Shown here in pieces: positions 62,592-64,000 of a DNA stretch of 64,000 nt. The DNA lies in assembly GCA_018350325.1 (NCBI GenBank), contig JAEVLN010000015.1:2463100-2527099 (forward strand). Reading direction: 5' to 3'. The position numbers and the translations under genes are program-made. Below the pieces are notes generated by a model. That model was not told the DNA's origin and did no database searches. It saw only the letters and a program-made list of their open reading frames with translations. Each line of letters opens with the position of its first letter. Within the stretch, counting starts at the first letter, position 1. The DNA is from Globodera rostochiensis. Taxonomy: Eukaryota > Nematoda > Chromadorea > Rhabditida > Heteroderidae.

Positions 62592-64000
62592 GTGAAAAAT
62601 GAGAGGATGATTTTGCTGTTGACGGTGTTGTTTTTGTTGTTTTTTCTTTGTCGATCAAAGCATTTTTCAATTTAATTTGTTTTCGACTTTGTCAATTATT
62701 TCGAGAAAAACAAATCCATTCGAATTCATGTTATTTAATGCTCTGATTACGAATTCGTCAATTGAGAATAAAAATTAAACGGGGTTTGAACCGGTTTAAA
62801 ATTTTGAAAATTAAGGAAAAAGCAACTTTTAAGTAAACCAAAGCCCGAAGGGGGAAAATTTAAACAGTATGGTCGGAACGGACAAATTAATAGGCTTATT
62901 TTGGGATTTGATTTTGTTTAATTTAGAAAATTAAAAAAAAACGAGAATTCGAAGGGAAAAAGAAACAAAAACTTTATAAAAATAAATTAAAAATAACGAT
63001 TATAAATTAAAGATTCTTAACTGACTCAAATCCGCTGCCGCTCGCCATTCTAAGCAAAGTTACTGTCCCTTATACCATAGGAAAGCTCTATACACAGCGG
63101 CTCAATTTTGGGGCTCTAGTTCGGAAAAGATTTAAATTTTGTCCTAGTGGTCTGTGAGCTTTTCAACAAAAAAGGGGCAAGGGTTCAAATCCATTCAATG
63201 CAATTACTATTTTTCGGTGGATTGATTCGTCAGTTCCCCAGAAAGCTAATAAAAAGTTCTATGGGTTGCATACAACTGCTGGGATGCACCCCCGGTGTTA
63301 CACGTTCTCTCTCGTTACTATAGTGTGTCTAACCGTCCCTCTCACTTTTGCACACTATTTCGTCAATTTAGCATTTCTGGGCACAACCTTCTCGAGAGCT
63401 ATCCAATCGCTTAGCTCTTGCTTACAAATAGATTCTACGAATCAAGGACTTTCGAATGGTACTAAATTCGAACAATTATTCTTGCACACTAATTTTCTTT
63501 TTGCCATAATATCTATAAAAAATAAAATTATGTACATTTATACCCCTATCTCATGAATGGATAGCATAATAAAATCATCCCATAGCATTAAGCTATTTCT
63601 TATTTTGTTTTCTAGGGATGGTGAAAGTTTGAGATGGATCCGCCGTATACAAATGAAGTTAAGCGTATCGGAATTCGTGATGCTTTTTTAATTGTTGAAA
63701 AAGGTGAGAGAGAACGCCAAACGAGAGAAAGTTAGAGAAAGAAAGGAAATTTGTTTAATTCTCTCGCACTCTCTATTTATTGGCACACATCTCGTTTTTT
63801 GAGCCGCTGTGTATATGAATATGTAGAAACAATTTTTAAAACTAAACAAAGCAGTAAATCAAAGTTTAAAAAGGTTATTATCAGAAACCCACAAAAAACC
63901 GATTTTTGGCAATTTTACATTATAAATTTTTAATACTTATCAACCCACTTCAAATTTGCTGTATTGCTTTTTCTACTTATTTAGAGCTTTCCAATGGTAT
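62592..64000. other. Intergenic with tRNA-like and dispersed repeats
   Basis: The 3' flank of the SPRY gene (TTTTGCTGTTGACGGTGTTG) resembles other SPRY flanks. 63141-63203 has CTAGTGGTCTGTGAGC and AAGGGTTCAAATCCATT (A- and B-box-like). 63257-63370 resembles 32862-32960. 63703-63813 repeats 7843-7953. No gene recognised up to the window end. Confidence 0.5.
63703..63813 (+). repeat. Dispersed repeat, copy 2 (pair with 7843)
   Basis: Same orientation and near-identical to 7843-7953. Confidence 0.8.

Noticed and set aside
10848..63203. Six or more tRNA-like sequences as functional tRNA genes
   Set aside because: B-box-like T-arms are good in several, but no copy shows a complete acceptor stem with fitting D- and anticodon arms; most lie inside repeats.

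Overview
The window looks like a repeat-rich contig from a plant-parasitic cyst nematode, most likely a potato cyst nematode (Globodera). The evidence is: AT-rich DNA; small GT-AG introns with pyrimidine-TTTTCAG or TTTAG acceptors, including acceptors placed just before start codons as in spliced-leader trans-splicing; and several diverged copies of gene families expanded in Globodera. These are SPRY (SPRYSEC-like) proteins with or without an N-terminal coiled coil, BTB-BACK proteins, and an F-box-associated family. The species is inferred from family content only.

Layout. 0-7.4 kb: decayed F-box-associated, BTB and SPRY pieces. An F-box/BTB/SPRY series occurs twice in the same order (39-851 and 4232-7423). 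8.4-10.5 kb: an intact four-exon coiled-coil gene. 10.9-12.9 kb (minus): a broken BTB-BACK gene with a long foldback element in an intron. 13.9-14.6 kb (minus): a SPRY gene that lost an intron. 15.4-19.2 kb: a divergent small ORF, then a coiled-coil/SPRY locus split by a terminal-inverted-repeat (TIR) element. 19.4-22.3 kb: a satellite of about 141 bp with higher-order structure. 22.3-26.6 kb: a large inverted-repeat element carrying a CK1-like kinase gene. 27.6-28.5 kb (minus): a BTB-BACK remnant. 29.5-32 kb: mostly dispersed repeats. 32.1-37.3 kb: a gene whose exons join, in phase, a predicted LRAT/NlpC-P60-like domain to ankyrin repeats, now frameshifted.

38.4-39.2 kb (plus) and 43.1-39.7 kb (minus): two convergent SPRY genes; the second is an intact nine-exon coiled-coil/SPRY gene. 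43.8 kb: an eight-cysteine peptide exon. 45.1-45.5 kb: a small secreted-protein gene with a TATA box and three ATGCCA motifs (the dorsal-gland DOG-box motif), convergent with a frameshifted F-box-associated gene. 47.7-49.8 kb: a second satellite, 106 bp. 50.9-51.2 kb: a protein-kinase N-lobe fragment. 51.4-53.2 kb: an inverted duplication of coiled-coil exons. Its right arm forms the body of an intact SPRY gene that begins with a predicted signal peptide (52715-54121). 55.6-56.5 kb: a second, broken LRAT-like copy cut by a 400-bp palindrome. 58.6-62.6 kb: an intact long coiled-coil/SPRY gene with a second possible start that would give a shorter secreted form. The rest is dispersed repeats.

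How it fits together. SPRYSECs are established effectors of Globodera; GpRBP-1, recognised by the potato resistance protein Gpa2, is the known example. Here the SPRY module has a fixed four-exon layout and is joined to different 5' ends: nothing recognisable, a coiled coil, or a signal peptide plus coiled coil. Two loci suggest how intracellular SPRY proteins could become secreted. Exon boundaries were set by hand from splice signals, phase and paralogue comparison; no database search was run.
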